Part shown: piece after piece, positions 16,340 through 30,419 of the stretch
Layout of the letters: every line of letters starts with the position of its first letter
How positions within the stretch are numbered: position 1 is the stretch's first letter
NCBI GenBank assembly: GCA_003151235.1
Contig: PLWZ01000061.1
Location: 1 to 55,515, forward strand
DNA from: Acidimicrobiaceae bacterium
GTDB taxonomy: Bacteria; Actinomycetota; Acidimicrobiia; Acidimicrobiales; RAAP-2
Direction of reading: 5' to 3'
DNA: 55,515 nt
The notes under the pieces: generated by a model
The model's input: only the letters and a program-made list of their open reading frames with translations
The model's database searches: none
What the model was told of the DNA's origin: nothing
Made by a program: the position numbers and the translations under genes

Positions 16340-17373
16340 GCGTCAGTCAGGTCGAGGCCGAGCTGGCCACGCCACCACGGGTCGGGATCGGCCCCCACCT
16401 CCTGTCGGTCGCCGACCTCGGGGCCGACGGGATCGCCGAGGTGCTCCGGGTCGCCGAGGCCTTCGCGGAGGTCGAGCGGCGCTCGATCCCTAAGGTGCCG
16501 GCGCTCCGGGGCAAGGTCGTGGCCACCCTGTTCTTCGAGGAGTCGACCCGGACCCGGCTGTCCTTCGAGACGGCGGCCAAGCGGCTGTCGGCGGACGTGC
16601 TGTCGCTCGCGGTGGCGAGCTCGGCCGTGAAGAAGGGCGAGTCGCTGCGCGACACGGTCCAGACGATCGAGGCCCTCGGCATCGACGCGGTGGTGCTGCG
16701 GCACGCCTCCTCCGGCGCGCCCGAGCAGGTGGCCCGTTGGGTCGAGCGGGCCCACGTCATCAACGCCGGCGACGGGTGGCACGAGCACCCCACCCAGGCA
16801 CTCGTCGACTGCTTCACCGTCCGCCAGGTGCTGGCCGAGGGGGCGAAGGTCGACCCGGCAACGCTCGGTGTCTCGTGCTTCGAGGGGCTGCGGGTGGTCA
16901 TCGTTGGCGACGTCCGCCACAGCCGGGTGGCCCGCTCCGAGGTGCTCGCGTACTCGGCGCTCGGCGCGGAGGTGGTGCTGGCCGGGCCGACCAGCCTCAT
17001 GCCGGCCAACCTCGACGGCTGGCCGGTGAGCGTCGCGGAAGACCTCGACGACGTGCTCGGCTCGGCCGACGTTGTCTCGCTGCTGCGGCTGCAGGCCGAG
17101 CGGGGGAGCGGTTCGTTCGTCCCGTCGTTGCGTGAGTACACGGCCGGGTGGGGGCTGACCCGGGAACGGGTGGCAAGGCTCGCCGCCCACGCAATCGTGA
17201 CCCACCCCGGCCCGATGGTCCGCGGGGTCGAGATCGCGTCCGACGTCGCCGACCTGCCGTCGGTGGTCGTGACCCGGCAGGTCACCAATGGCGTCGCGGT
17301 GCGCATGGCGGTGCTGTTCCTCCTCCTCGGTGCCGACAGCGCGCTCGAGGGCCTCGGAAGCACGCGTGGCTGA
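16336..17373 (+). CDS. pyrB: Aspartate carbamoyltransferase catalytic chain
   Basis: A 345-residue ATCase, condensing carbamoyl phosphate with aspartate. The carbamoyl-phosphate site FEESTRTRLSFETAAK (about 61-76), the Lys loop AVKKGESLRDT, and HPTQALVDCF (about 151-160) are clear. HPGPMVRGVEI near 290 belongs to the aspartate-binding loop. An insert of about 15 residues (EGAKVDPATLGVSCFEG) precedes RVVIVGD. No pyrI follows, as expected in actinobacteria. GTG overlaps the pyrR TGA. Confidence 0.96.
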   Translation: MSVSQVEAELATPPRVGIGPHLLSVADLGADGIAEVLRVAEAFAEVERRSIPKVPALRGKVVATLFFEESTRTRLSFETAAKRLSADVLSLAVASSAVKKGESLRDTVQTIEALGIDAVVLRHASSGAPEQVARWVERAHVINAGDGWHEHPTQALVDCFTVRQVLAEGAKVDPATLGVSCFEGLRVVIVGDVRHSRVARSEVLAYSALGAEVVLAGPTSLMPANLDGWPVSVAEDLDDVLGSADVVSLLRLQAERGSGSFVPSLREYTAGWGLTRERVARLAAHAIVTHPGPMVRGVEIASDVADLPSVVVTRQVTNGVAVRMAVLFLLLGADSALEGLGSTRG

Positions 17374-18688
17374 GGCCGCCCCGACGTTGGTGGTCCGCGG
17401 CGGGAGCGTCGTCGAGGGGGGCACCAGCACCCGGGCCGACGTGGTGATCGAAGACGGCGTGGTGGTGGCCGTCGGCGAAGGGCTGGACGTTCCCGCCGGC
17501 GCGACGGTGCTCGACGCGGGCGGGTGCCTCGTCTCGAGCGGCCTGGTCGACCTGCACACCCACCTCCGCCAGCCCGGCCACGAGGAGGCCGAGACCATCG
17601 AGAGCGGCACCCGGGCCGCCGCCCTGGGCGGCTTCAGCGCGGTCATGGCCATGCCCAACACCGACCCGCCGATCGACTCGGCGGCGGTGGCCGAGGAGGT
17701 GCTCGCACTCGGCCGGGGCTGCCCGTGCGAGGTGCTGGTGGCCGGTGCGATCACCCTCGGCCGGAGGGGCGAGGAGCTGGCGCCGCTCCGCGAGCTGGCC
17801 GCGCTCGGGGTGCGCCTGTTCACCGACGACGGGTCGGGGGTCCAGAATGGCGCGCTGCTGCGCCGGGCCCTCGAATACGCCCGGGGACTCGGCGTCACCC
17901 TGGCCGAGCACTGCGAGGACGCAGAGCTGGCCGCCGGGGGGGCGATGCACGACGGCGAGTGGTCGAGCCGGCTCGGGCTGCCCGGCATCCCCGCCGCCGC
18001 CGAGGAGGCGATGCTCGCCCGCGATCTCGCCCTCGTCCGCCAGACCGGGTCGCCGATGCACTTCTTGCACGTCTCGACACGCGGGTCGGTGGCGTTGCTC
18101 AAGGCCGCCCGGGCCGAGGGGCTGCCGGTGACGGCCGAGGTGACCCCACACCACCTGGCCCTCACCCACGCCGCCGTGTGCGGTTATGACCCCGCCTTCA
18201 AGGTCAACCCGCCGCTGCGCACCATGGAGGACACCGAGGCCCTGGCCAGAGCGCTGGCCGACGGCACCATCGACGCGATCGCGACCGACCATGCGCCGCA
18301 CCCGCCCGAGGCGAAGGACCTGCCCTTCGACGAGGCGCCGCCCGGGATGCTGGGCCTGGAGACGGCGCTCAGCGTGTCGGTCCAGGCGCTCCGGGGCGTC
18401 CTCGGGGCCGAAGAGGTCATCACCCGGTTGACCACGGCCCCCGCCGCGATCGCACGGGTGTCGATCGCCGAGCGGCCGGCCGCGACCGCCCAGGGGGGAC
18501 CGCTCGTCGTCGGTGCGGCCGGCCACCTCTGCGTGTTCGACCCGGAGGCCGCCTGGACCGTCGACTCGATTGCTCAGGCGAGCCGGAGCCGCAACACCCC
18601 GTTCGCAGGGACGACGCTGCAGGGCCGGGTCCGCCACACCGTGCACGCGGGGATCCCGGTGGTTCTCGACGCGGTGGCGCAGCGATGA
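17366..18688 (+). CDS. pyrC: Dihydroorotase (type I)
   Basis: A 440-residue amidohydrolase that cyclises carbamoyl aspartate to dihydroorotate. The zinc motif [20 protein letters not shown] begins near residue 62. [10 protein letters not shown], the catalytic region around [14 protein letters not shown] (about 305) and the further His ligands are present. The GTG at 17366 is chosen because it overlaps the end of pyrB and gives the usual N-terminus; a longer frame upstream is a read-through of the pyrB region. It overlaps carA by 4 bases. Confidence 0.95.
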   Translation: MAEAAPTLVVRGGSVVEGGTSTRADVVIEDGVVVAVGEGLDVPAGATVLDAGGCLVSSGLVDLHTHLRQPGHEEAETIESGTRAAALGGFSAVMAMPNTDPPIDSAAVAEEVLALGRGCPCEVLVAGAITLGRRGEELAPLRELAALGVRLFTDDGSGVQNGALLRRALEYARGLGVTLAEHCEDAELAAGGAMHDGEWSSRLGLPGIPAAAEEAMLARDLALVRQTGSPMHFLHVSTRGSVALLKAARAEGLPVTAEVTPHHLALTHAAVCGYDPAFKVNPPLRTMEDTEALARALADGTIDAIATDHAPHPPEAKDLPFDEAPPGMLGLETALSVSVQALRGVLGAEEVITRLTTAPAAIARVSIAERPAATAQGGPLVVGAAGHLCVFDPEAAWTVDSIAQASRSRNTPFAGTTLQGRVRHTVHAGIPVVLDAVAQR

Positions 18689-19782
18689 CGGCTCGTGCGG
18701 AGGCGCTGCTCGTCCTCTCCGACGGCGAGGTGTTCGAGGGCGAGGCGGCCGGTGCTTTGGGCGATGTCGGCATCGCGACCGGGGAGCTCGTGTTCAACAC
18801 CGCGTTGGGCGGCTACCAGGAGGTGATCACCGACCCGTCGTACGCGGGGCAGGTGATCGCGTTCACCTACCCGCACATCGGCAACTACGGCACGACCAGC
18901 GAGGACGACGAGGCCAGCGAGCCCTTCTGCAAGGGGATCGTGACGCGCGACCTCGTGCCGGTCGGCAGCAACTGGCGGTCCGAGGAGGGTTTCGAGGACT
19001 TCTTGGTCCGCAGGGGCGTCCCGGCCATCACCGGCATCGACACGCGGCGGCTGACCCGACACGTGCGCGAGGCGGGGTCGCTCCCGTGCGCGATGGGCAC
19101 CGCGGGGGAGCACGCGGTGCGGGCGGCCGCGGCCGCGGCGCGCTCGACCAGCGGGTGCGACCTCGTGAGCGAGGTCACCATCAAGTCGCCGGTGACCCGG
19201 GGGAACGGGCCCTCGCGCGTCGTCGTGTTCGACTTCGGGGTGAAAGAGGCGATGGTGCGCCAGCTCTCCGCCCTCGCCACCTTGACCGTGGTCCCGGCCT
19301 CGACGTCGGCCGCCGACGTGCTGGCCATGGAGCCCCACGGCGTGTTCCTCTCCAACGGCCCCGGCGACCCGGCCCCGCTCGAGGGCCCTGTCTCGACCAT
19401 CGCCGACCTGCTCGGGCGGGTGCCCATCTTCGGCATCTGCCTCGGCCACCAGCTGCTCGGGCTGGCGCTCGGCGGCACCACCTACAAGTTGCACTTCGGC
19501 CATCACGGCATCAACCACCCGGTCCGCCGGCTGGCCACGGGCGCCGTCGAGATCACCAGCCAGAACCACAACTACGCATTGGAGGCGACCGGCATCCCCG
19601 GCGCCGAGATCACCCACGTCAACCTGAACGACGGGGTTCTCGAGGGGATCGCGGTCCCCGCCGCCGGTGCCTTCTCGGTCCAGTACCACCCGGAGGCGGG
19701 GCCGGGACCCCACGACGCCCGCTACCTGTTCGGCGAGTTCGAGTCGCTGATGCGCTCGGGGGTCCCCGGCGGGGGGACCTGA
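18685..19782 (+). CDS. carA: Carbamoyl-phosphate synthase small chain (glutaminase)
   Basis: A 365-residue class I glutamine amidotransferase subunit. The N-terminal CPSase small-chain domain shows [22 protein letters not shown] and [13 protein letters not shown]. The glutaminase domain has [11 protein letters not shown], the nucleophile in [14 protein letters not shown] and the His/Glu of [12 protein letters not shown]. It feeds ammonia to CarB for both pyrimidine and arginine synthesis. ATG overlaps the pyrC stop. Confidence 0.96.
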   Translation: MTARAEALLVLSDGEVFEGEAAGALGDVGIATGELVFNTALGGYQEVITDPSYAGQVIAFTYPHIGNYGTTSEDDEASEPFCKGIVTRDLVPVGSNWRSEEGFEDFLVRRGVPAITGIDTRRLTRHVREAGSLPCAMGTAGEHAVRAAAAAARSTSGCDLVSEVTIKSPVTRGNGPSRVVVFDFGVKEAMVRQLSALATLTVVPASTSAADVLAMEPHGVFLSNGPGDPAPLEGPVSTIADLLGRVPIFGICLGHQLLGLALGGTTYKLHFGHHGINHPVRRLATGAVEITSQNHNYALEATGIPGAEITHVNLNDGVLEGIAVPAAGAFSVQYHPEAGPGPHDARYLFGEFESLMRSGVPGGGT

Positions 19783-19784
19783 GC

Positions 19785-23098
<3,314 letters not shown>

Positions 23099-23102
<4 letters not shown>

Positions 23103-24013
23103 GGGTCGACCTGGCGTCCTTCGTCGGGAGCGTGGCGCTGGCCAACCCCGTGATGACGGCCTCGGGCACCGCCGGGTACGGCACCGAACTGTCCGCCTAC
23201 GGGCCGCTCGGCTCGCTCGGGGCCCACGTGGTGAAGTCGCTGTCGGCCGAGCCGTGGCCGGGCAACCCCGCGCCCCGGGTCACCGAGTCCGACGCCAACA
23301 TGGTCAACAGCGTCGGACTGAGCGGCCCCGGCATCGAGTCGTGGCTCGAGAACGAGCTGCCGGGCCTGGCCGACGCCGGCGCGACGGTGGTGGTCAGCAT
23401 CTGGGGCCGCAGCGTCGAGGCGTTCGGGAAGGCGGCGTCGATGCTCCGGGGCGTGGGGCGGCCGGTCGTGGCCGTCGAGGTCAACGTGAGCTGCCCCAAC
23501 GTGGAGGACCGGTCGCGCATGTTCGCCCACCACCCGACGGCCACGGCGGAGGCGGTGCAGGCGTCGGAGTGCGGACTGCCCCGCTGGGTGAAGCTGAGCC
23601 CCAACGTCGCCGACATCTGCGAGATCGCGGGCGCCGCGCTCGGCGCCGGCGCCGAGGCGCTGACGCTCGTCAACACGGTGCTCGCGATGGTGGTCGACCC
23701 CGAACGGCGCTCGGCCGTGCTCGGGGCCGGGGGCGGGGGCATGTCGGGTCCGGCGCTGCGCCCGGTCGCCCTAAGGGCGATCGCGGAGTGCCGCACGGCC
23801 TTCCCCGACGCCGGCATCGTCGGGGTGGGTGGGGTGGGGTCGGGCCGCCACGCCGCCGAGCTCATGGTGGCCGGCGCCGACGCGGTGCAGGTCGGCACCG
23901 CGACGTTCCGTGACCCGCGGGCGCCGTGGCAGGTGTTGTCGGGTCTCGAACATTGGTGCGGCACCCAGCGCGTCGGCGCGGTGCGTGAGCTTGTGGGGTC
24001 GATGCATGGTTGA
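23099..24013 (+). CDS. pyrD: Dihydroorotate dehydrogenase, class 1B type
   Basis: A 304-residue flavoprotein TIM barrel. [17 protein letters not shown] and [10 protein letters not shown] are seen, with Cys as the catalytic base in the last. That Cys marks class 1 enzymes, and the sequence looks like 1B, which normally pairs with the Fe-S/FAD subunit PyrK to use NAD. No pyrK is found between carB and pyrD or elsewhere here. Many other actinobacteria use a membrane class 2 enzyme instead. GTG 23099 overlaps the carB TGA. Confidence 0.9.
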
Positions 24014-24833
24014 GTCGGTACGGTCGCGGCTTCTCGCCGCGACGAAGGCGAACGGGTCACTGTGCGCGGGCATCGACCCGAGCGCGTCGATGCTCGAGCG
24101 CTGGGGGCTCCCCGACACCGCGAGCGGCGCCACCGAGTTCTCGATCCGTTGCGTCGAGGCGTTCGCAGGGCACGCGGTCGCGGTCAAGCCCAACGCGGCG
24201 TTCTTCGAGCAGTACGGGTCGGCGGGCATGGCCGGCCTCGAGTCGGTGCTCGCGGCGGCCACCGAGTTGGGGCTGTTGACGGTCGGCGACGCGAAGCGCG
24301 GTGACATCCCGTCAACGAACGCCGCGTACGCGCGCGCGTGGCTCGACTCCGCGAGCACCTTCGCCGTCGACGTGTTGACGATCTCTCCATATCTCGGCGC
24401 GCGCGCACTGACGCCGTTCTTCGACGTCGCGGAGGAACACGGACGCGGCGTGTTCGTCGTCGTTCGCAGCTCGAACCCCGAAGGTCGCGCGGTGCAACTG
24501 ACTCGCGCCGATGACGGGCGAACACTCGAAGAAGAACTCATGGACGAGGTGTCGGCACGGCCCGAGGTAGTGGGTGCGGTGATCGGACTCATGGCCGGGG
24601 TGGCCCCCCTGGCCCTCGAAAAAGACTCGTTTTACCTGGCCCCGGGGCTGTGGACACAGGATGCGTCCCTGGACGATTTGAGCGCCCAGTTCGGGGGCAT
24701 GGCACCGACACCGGTGCTGGTCAACCTGTCCCGTGCGCTCGCCGTGGCCGGGCCGGACCCCGATGCGCTGCGCGACGCTGCGATTCGCGCCCGGATGGAG
24801 ATCGACGCCCGGTTGTGTGCTGCTCCTGGTTGA
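24006..24833 (+). CDS. pyrF: Orotidine 5'-phosphate decarboxylase (PyrF2 type)
   Basis: A 275-residue OMP decarboxylase of the longer type. LCAGIDPSASML opens it, AVKPNAAFFEQYGSAG follows, and the catalytic tetrad lies in GDAKRGDIPSTN (about 94-105); LAPGLWTQDA is near 215. It completes UMP synthesis. ATG 24006 overlaps the pyrD stop by 8 bases. Between about 24290 and 24560 the codon choice shifts (GAA, CAA, ACT, TAT, CCA and TCT appear) relative to both ends of the gene, which hints at a recombined patch. Confidence 0.94.
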   Translation: MVESVRSRLLAATKANGSLCAGIDPSASMLERWGLPDTASGATEFSIRCVEAFAGHAVAVKPNAAFFEQYGSAGMAGLESVLAAATELGLLTVGDAKRGDIPSTNAAYARAWLDSASTFAVDVLTISPYLGARALTPFFDVAEEHGRGVFVVVRSSNPEGRAVQLTRADDGRTLEEELMDEVSARPEVVGAVIGLMAGVAPLALEKDSFYLAPGLWTQDASLDDLSAQFGGMAPTPVLVNLSRALAVAGPDPDALRDAAIRARMEIDARLCAAPG

Positions 24834-24838
24834 GGGGC

Positions 24839-24844
24839 TATCGT
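24839..24844 (+). promoter_or_regulatory. -10 box (TATCGT) for mihF
   Basis: TATCGT, then 6 bases (CGTTGC), then ATG 24851, with no ribosome binding site. A leaderless start is likely, giving mihF its own promoter after the pyr operon. Confidence 0.55.
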
Positions 24845-24850
24845 CGTTGC

Positions 24851-25168
24851 ATGCCCCAACCGCCCGCACTAACAGCTGAGCAGCGTGCAGCTGCCCTGCA
24901 AAAGGCCGCAAAGGTTCGCCGTGAGCGTGCCGATGTGAAGGAGAAGCTGAAGCTCGGCTCCCTCACACTTTCCGAATTGCTCCAGAAAGCAGAAGGCGAC
25001 GAGACGGTCGGAAAGATGAAGGTCCTCTCGGTGCTGGAATCCCTTCCGGGTCTCGGGAAGGTCAAGGCCCGCCGCCTGATGGACACCGTCGGTATCAGCG
25101 AGAGCCGCCGCCTACAGGGGTTGGGCGCGAAGCAACGCGCCGACCTGCTGAAGGCAACCGCTCGCTAG
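24851..25168 (+). CDS. mihF: Actinobacterial integration host factor (mIHF)
   Basis: A 105-residue nucleoid-associated DNA-binding protein. A charged N-terminal helix (AALQKAAKVRRERADVKEKLK) is followed by a helix-two-turn-helix region with SVLESLPGLGKVKARRLMDTVGISESRRLQGLG (shown here in separate parts: LPGLGKVKARRLM is the DNA-binding core). This lineage-specific protein sits between pyrF and gmk in most actinobacteria, the strongest single taxonomic clue here. It bends DNA and is essential in mycobacteria. The start is set by the adjacent -10 box. Confidence 0.95.
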   Translation: MPQPPALTAEQRAAALQKAAKVRRERADVKEKLKLGSLTLSELLQKAEGDETVGKMKVLSVLESLPGLGKVKARRLMDTVGISESRRLQGLGAKQRADLLKATAR

Positions 25169-25208
25169 AGACTCGCGCGCCCCGCTGGAGGCTGCGCCAC
25201 TCACCTTC

Positions 25209-25751
25209 GTGCTCATCGGCCCCGGAGGGGCCGGGAAGGGCACGGTCGCACAGGCATTGGTCGCTCGTGTCCCCGGACTCTGGCTCAGCCGGTCCTGGAC
25301 GACGCGACCGCCGCGCACCGGTGAGCGACCCGACGCATACGTCTACGTCGATACGGACGCGTTCATGGCGCGCGTGCGCGAGGACGGCTTCCTCGAGTGG
25401 GCCGAGTTCCTCGGCCACCTCTACGGCACCCCCACGCCGAGCCCGCCCCTCGGCTTCGACGTCCTGCTCGAGATCGACGTCCAGGGGGCCCGCCAGGTGG
25501 TCGCGAAGCGCCCCGGGTCGATCGTGATCCTGTTGGTCCCGCCCTCGGCGGCGGTCCAAGAACGGCGCATGGAGGCACGGGGCGACCCGGCCGAGGAGGT
25601 GGCCCGGCGGGTCGTCGCCGGGCACGAGGAGGTCCGCCAGGCGAGGGAGCTGGCCCGCTCAGAAGTGGTCAACGACGACGTAGAACGGGCTACCACCGAG
25701 GTGGCCGGTATAGTTGAAGCCGCTCGTTCTGCTCGACGTGAGCATTCCTGA
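25209..25751 (+). CDS. gmk: Guanylate kinase
   Basis: A 180-residue P-loop kinase forming GDP from GMP and ATP. The P-loop is GPGGAGKGT, with Gly where most have Ser. WTTRPPRTGE (GMP binding), LEWAEFLGHLYGTP and VLLEIDVQGARQV are diagnostic. With GTG 25209 the first beta strand is truncated (MLIGPGG). The in-frame upstream residues LTFVLIG look native, so translation may begin at CTG 25185, giving 188 residues. Neither start has a well placed ribosome binding site; GGAGG lies at 25187-25191. Confidence 0.88.
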   Translation: MLIGPGGAGKGTVAQALVARVPGLWLSRSWTTRPPRTGERPDAYVYVDTDAFMARVREDGFLEWAEFLGHLYGTPTPSPPLGFDVLLEIDVQGARQVVAKRPGSIVILLVPPSAAVQERRMEARGDPAEEVARRVVAGHEEVRQARELARSEVVNDDVERATTEVAGIVEAARSARREHS

Positions 25752-25778
25752 ACGAACCCCCCAATCCCCGGAGGATCA

Positions 25779-26192
25779 ATGGCCCAAGGCCGACTCACCC
25801 TGATGGACCCACCGATCGAGGATCTGCTCGACAAGGTCGATTCCAAGTTCACCTTGGTCGCCTTGGGCGCGCTCCGGGCCCGGCAGGTGAACGCCTACTA
25901 CAACAGCCTCGGGGAGGGCCTGGGCCGGGTCGTGCCGCCCCAGGTCGCGTCCGTTTCCGGCAAGCCGCTCTCGATCGCGTTCGAGGAGATCGCGGCGTCC
26001 AAGGCCACCTACGTCCGGGTCGACCCCGAGGCGCTGGCCGCAGAGGCCGAGGCTGAGGTCGAGGTGGCCGAGGCTGAGGTCGAGGTGGCCGAGGCCGAGC
26101 TGGTCGCCGTCGAGGGCGAACTGGTCGAGGCCGTGGCCGAAGCGGTAATCGCAGAGGAAGCGTCCGAAGACGAAGACCCGGCCGCCGGCTAG
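25779..26192 (+). CDS. rpoZ: RNA polymerase omega subunit with acidic repeat tail
   Basis: A 137-residue omega subunit, assisting assembly of beta-prime. The conserved core is PPIEDLLDKVDSKFTLVALGALRARQ (shown as its two ends: PPIEDLLDKVDSKF and LVALGALRARQVNAYYN), then KPLSIAFEEIAASK. The last 50 residues are almost only Glu, Ala and Val, built on a 21-bp tandem repeat at 26046-26087. Typical omega is 80-110 residues, so this tail is an extension. A GGAGG site precedes the ATG. It lies between gmk and coaBC, as usual. Confidence 0.93.
   Translation: MAQGRLTLMDPPIEDLLDKVDSKFTLVALGALRARQVNAYYNSLGEGLGRVVPPQVASVSGKPLSIAFEEIAASKATYVRVDPEALAAEAEAEVEVAEAEVEVAEAELVAVEGELVEAVAEAVIAEEASEDEDPAAG
26046..26087 (+). 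repeat. 21-bp perfect tandem repeat in rpoZ
   Basis: The unit GCCGAGGCTGAGGTCGAGGT(G) occurs at 26046-26066 and again at 26067-26087, with a partial third copy to 26099. It encodes the heptad AEAEVEV repeated in the omega tail and could vary in copy number by slippage. Confidence 0.9.
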
Positions 26193-26199
26193 GCCAGCG

Positions 26200-27444
26200 A
26201 TGCCGGCGGAAGGGACCCCCGCCCAAAGGGTCGTCCTCGGGGTCACCGGGGGCATCAGCGCGTATAAGGCCGTCGAGGTGTGCCGCCGGCTCGTCGAGGC
26301 GGGCGTGCACGTCTCCCCGGTGCTGACCGCGGACGCGCTGCGCTTCGTCGGCAAGACGACTTTCTCGGCGCTGGCGTCTGTGCCCGCCCAGAGCAGCCTC
26401 TTCGACGAGGCCTCGCCGATCCCGCACACGAGGCTCGGCCAGTCGGCGGACCTGGTGCTGGTCGCCCCGGCGACGGCCGACTTCCTGGCCCGCTACGCCG
26501 CCGGCATGGCCAACGACCTCTTGACCGCCACGCTGCTCGCCACCCGGGCGCCGGTGCTGGTCTGCCCGGCCATGCACACCGAGATGTGGGAGCACCCGAG
26601 CGTCCAGGAGAACCTGGACACGCTGCGCCGGCGCGGCGTGTCGGTCGTCCCGCCCGAGTCGGGGGCGCTGGCCGCCGGCGACGTCGGGGTCGGGCGCCTG
26701 GCCGATCCCGCGTCCATCGTGTCGGTGGCCCTGGCCATGCTCGGCGGGCGCGGCGATCTTTCGGGTCGCCGGGTCGCCGTGAGCGCCGGCGGGACCCGGG
26801 AGCCGATCGACCCGGTGCGCCACCTGTCCAACCGCTCATCGGGCAAGCAGGGCCACGCGTTGGCCATCGCAGCGCTCCGGCGGGGCGCCGAGGTCACGCT
26901 CGTGACCACCGTCGAGCGGCCGGTCCCGGCCCATCCCCGGCTGAGCGTGGTGCGGGTGGACACGGCCGCCGAGATGGAGTCGGTCCTGTCCATCGAGTCC
27001 GACAAGGCCGACGTGATCGTCATGGCGGCGGCGGTGGCCGACTTCCGGCCGAAGCAGGTCGCAACCAAGAAGCTGACCAAGGACGACGGGGTGCCGAACA
27101 TCGTCTTCGAGCCGACGCCCGACATCTTGTGCGGGCTCGTGGGCCGGCGCCGGGCGGGCCAGGTCATCGTCGGCTTCGCCGCCGAGACCGACGACCCGGT
27201 CGCGCGGGGCCGGCGCAAGTTCGAACGCAAGGGGGTCGACATCATGGTGGTGAACGACGTGAGCGCGCCCGGGGTCGGGTTCGACCACGACACCAACGCG
27301 GTCACGATCATGACCGCCGATGAGACCGAAGAGGTGCCGCTCACAACGAAGGACGCCGTCGCAGACGCCGTCTTGGACAAGGTGGTGGCGTTGCTCGCCG
27401 GACAAGAGGGTCGCACGGGCGCCCCAGGAGCGGAGGAACACTGA
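26200..27444 (+). CDS. coaBC: Phosphopantothenoylcysteine decarboxylase/synthase (CoaBC)
   Basis: A 414-residue bifunctional coenzyme A enzyme. The FMN-dependent decarboxylase (about 8-180) has [13 protein letters not shown], the active-site His76 in [13 protein letters not shown] (124-130) and GVGRLADP. The CTP-dependent synthase follows with [20 protein letters not shown] (about 190) and a C-terminal VNDVS. E. coli Dfp carries Asn in PxMNxxMW and Cys158 in ACGxxGxGRM; here the positions read PAMH and LAAG, so both hallmark residues differ. His at the first site is common in actinobacteria; the loss of the Cys is worth a check. Confidence 0.93.
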   Translation: MPAEGTPAQRVVLGVTGGISAYKAVEVCRRLVEAGVHVSPVLTADALRFVGKTTFSALASVPAQSSLFDEASPIPHTRLGQSADLVLVAPATADFLARYAAGMANDLLTATLLATRAPVLVCPAMHTEMWEHPSVQENLDTLRRRGVSVVPPESGALAAGDVGVGRLADPASIVSVALAMLGGRGDLSGRRVAVSAGGTREPIDPVRHLSNRSSGKQGHALAIAALRRGAEVTLVTTVERPVPAHPRLSVVRVDTAAEMESVLSIESDKADVIVMAAAVADFRPKQVATKKLTKDDGVPNIVFEPTPDILCGLVGRRRAGQVIVGFAAETDDPVARGRRKFERKGVDIMVVNDVSAPGVGFDHDTNAVTIMTADETEEVPLTTKDAVADAVLDKVVALLAGQEGRTGAPGAEEH

Positions 27445-27446
27445 CG

Positions 27447-28637
<1,191 letters not shown>

Positions 28638-28656
28638 GCCGCCCAATGCGGGGGGC

Positions 28657-30393
28657 GTGAGCGGCGTGCGGGTGGTCCGGGTCCTGCCGGATCTCGCCGC
28701 CCTCGGCCGCCCGTTCGACTACGAGGTCCCGGCCGGATGGGAGGCCGACGTCGGTGTCGGCACCCGCGTGCGGATCTCGCTCAACGGCCGCCGCGTCGGC
28801 GGCTGGGTGGTCGAGGACGACGTCGACCCCACCGAGCGCGAGACGAAGCCGCTCGCAAAGGTCACCGGCATGGGGCCACCGGCGCCGGTCATCGCCCTGG
28901 CCGAGTGGGCGGCGTGGCGATGGGCCGGCCCGCTTACCGCCCTCCTCACGGTCGCATCGCCCGAGCGCGCCATCAAGGGACTGCCCCGGCCACCGCAACG
29001 CACCGGCCTGGCCCGGCCCGCCGCCGGCGACGAGATCGGGCTGCACGCGTCGGCGGCGCTGGCCGACGTCGGGCGACCGACGCTGCTCCGGATCCCACCG
29101 GCCACCGACCTGATCGCGGTCGTCGAGCAGGCGATCGGCGGGACGGCCGGGCCGGTGCTCGTGCTGGTCCCGAACGTCGGGTGGGCCGACCGACTGCGGG
29201 CGCGCCTTCAGCGTCGTGGGATCCCCGCCGCGACGTCGTGGGCCGAGGCCGCGGCGGGCTGGCCGGTGGTCGTCGGGTCGCGCGGCGCTGCGTTCTCGCC
29301 GATGGGGCGCCTCGGCGCCGCCGTCGTCCTCGACGCGCACGACGAGTCCTACCGAGAGGAGCGCTCGCCGCACTTCGACGCCTCGCTGGTCGTGGCCGAG
29401 CGGGCGGCCCGGGACGGCGCCCCGTGCCTGTTCACGTCGGCGACCCCGACCGTGGTGCAGGTGACCAACTGCCGGGTCGTCGAATCGAGCCGGGACCTCG
29501 GGCGATCCGGGTGGCCGATGCTGCACGTCATCGACCGTCGGGGGGCCGACCCGCGCACCGGCCTGTACTCGGAGGATCTGGTGCGCGTCGCCCGCGGGGT
29601 CGGCCGGGGGCGGTTCATCGCGGTGCTGAACCGGCGGGGCCGGGGCCGGCTCCTCGCCTGCGCGAGCTGTGGCGAGCTGGTCCGGTGTGAGCGGTGCGGG
29701 CGCTCCATGAGCGAGCACGAGGGGCGGCTCCGCTGCGGCGCGTGCGCGGCCGAACGCCCGGTCGTCTGCGCCGCCTGCGGGCACACCCGCCTGAAGGTGC
29801 TGAGGGTGGGGGTGGCGAGGGTCCGGGAGGAACTCGCCGCATTGCTGGGTGTCGAGGTGGCCGAGGTCTCCGGTCCCGACGACGCCCCGGTCCCCGACAC
29901 CCAGGTGCTGGTCGGCACCGAGGCGGTGCTGCACCGGGTCCGGCGGGCCGAGGTCGTGGCCTTCCTCGACTTCGACATGCACCTGCTCGCCCCGCGCCTG
30001 TCCGCGGGGGAGGAGGCCCTCGCGCTCCTGGCCCGGGCCGGCCGGTTGGTCGGGGGGCGGGCGGCCGCCGGCGCGGGGTTGGTGGTGGTGCAGACGCGGC
30101 TGCCGGACCACGAGGTGCTGACCGCGGCCACGGCCGGGAACCCCGGGACGTTCCTCGACCACGAGCTGGCGTTGCGCCGCGAGCTCTCGTTGCCCCCGAA
30201 CACCGCGCTCGCCGAGCTCTCGGGACCCGGGTCGGCCGAGTTCTTCGTGGCCCTCGGGATCCCCGGCGCGCCCATCGACGACGACCGTTGGATGGTCCGT
30301 GCCGCTGACCACCAGGAGTTGTGCGATCGCCTTGCCGCGACGCCCCGGCCCCGGGAGCGGGTCCGGGTGAAGGTCGATCCGACCGGGCTGTAA
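28657..30393 (+). CDS. priA: PriA-like primosomal protein lacking helicase motifs
   Basis: A 578-residue PriA homologue with the N-terminal 3'-DNA-binding domain (VVRVLPDLAALGRPFDYEVP) and the zinc-binding cysteines CASCGELVRCERCG, CGACA and CAACG. There is no Walker A, and the DEAH box is replaced by VVLDAHDES. Actinobacterial PriA proteins are known to be short and without helicase function, so it may serve only as a structural restart factor. It is about 150 residues shorter than E. coli PriA. Confidence 0.9.
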   Translation: MSGVRVVRVLPDLAALGRPFDYEVPAGWEADVGVGTRVRISLNGRRVGGWVVEDDVDPTERETKPLAKVTGMGPPAPVIALAEWAAWRWAGPLTALLTVASPERAIKGLPRPPQRTGLARPAAGDEIGLHASAALADVGRPTLLRIPPATDLIAVVEQAIGGTAGPVLVLVPNVGWADRLRARLQRRGIPAATSWAEAAAGWPVVVGSRGAAFSPMGRLGAAVVLDAHDESYREERSPHFDASLVVAERAARDGAPCLFTSATPTVVQVTNCRVVESSRDLGRSGWPMLHVIDRRGADPRTGLYSEDLVRVARGVGRGRFIAVLNRRGRGRLLACASCGELVRCERCGRSMSEHEGRLRCGACAAERPVVCAACGHTRLKVLRVGVARVREELAALLGVEVAEVSGPDDAPVPDTQVLVGTEAVLHRVRRAEVVAFLDFDMHLLAPRLSAGEEALALLARAGRLVGGRAAAGAGLVVVQTRLPDHEVLTAATAGNPGTFLDHELALRRELSLPPNTALAELSGPGSAEFFVALGIPGAPIDDDRWMVRAADHQELCDRLAATPRPRERVRVKVDPTGL

Positions 30394-30404
30394 AACGTGC
30401 CCGC

Positions 30405-30410
30405 TACCAT
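30405..30410 (+). promoter_or_regulatory. -10 box (TACCAT) for the first def
   Basis: TACCAT ends 9 bases before ATG 30420 and no ribosome binding site is seen. Confidence 0.4.
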
Positions 30411-30419
30411 GATCGGGCG

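Noticed and set aside
18513..19784. Upstream extension of carB through carA, suggesting a 1529-residue fusion
   Set aside because: CarA is encoded in another frame in this region; the extension is Arg-rich with no homology. carB begins at GTG 19785.
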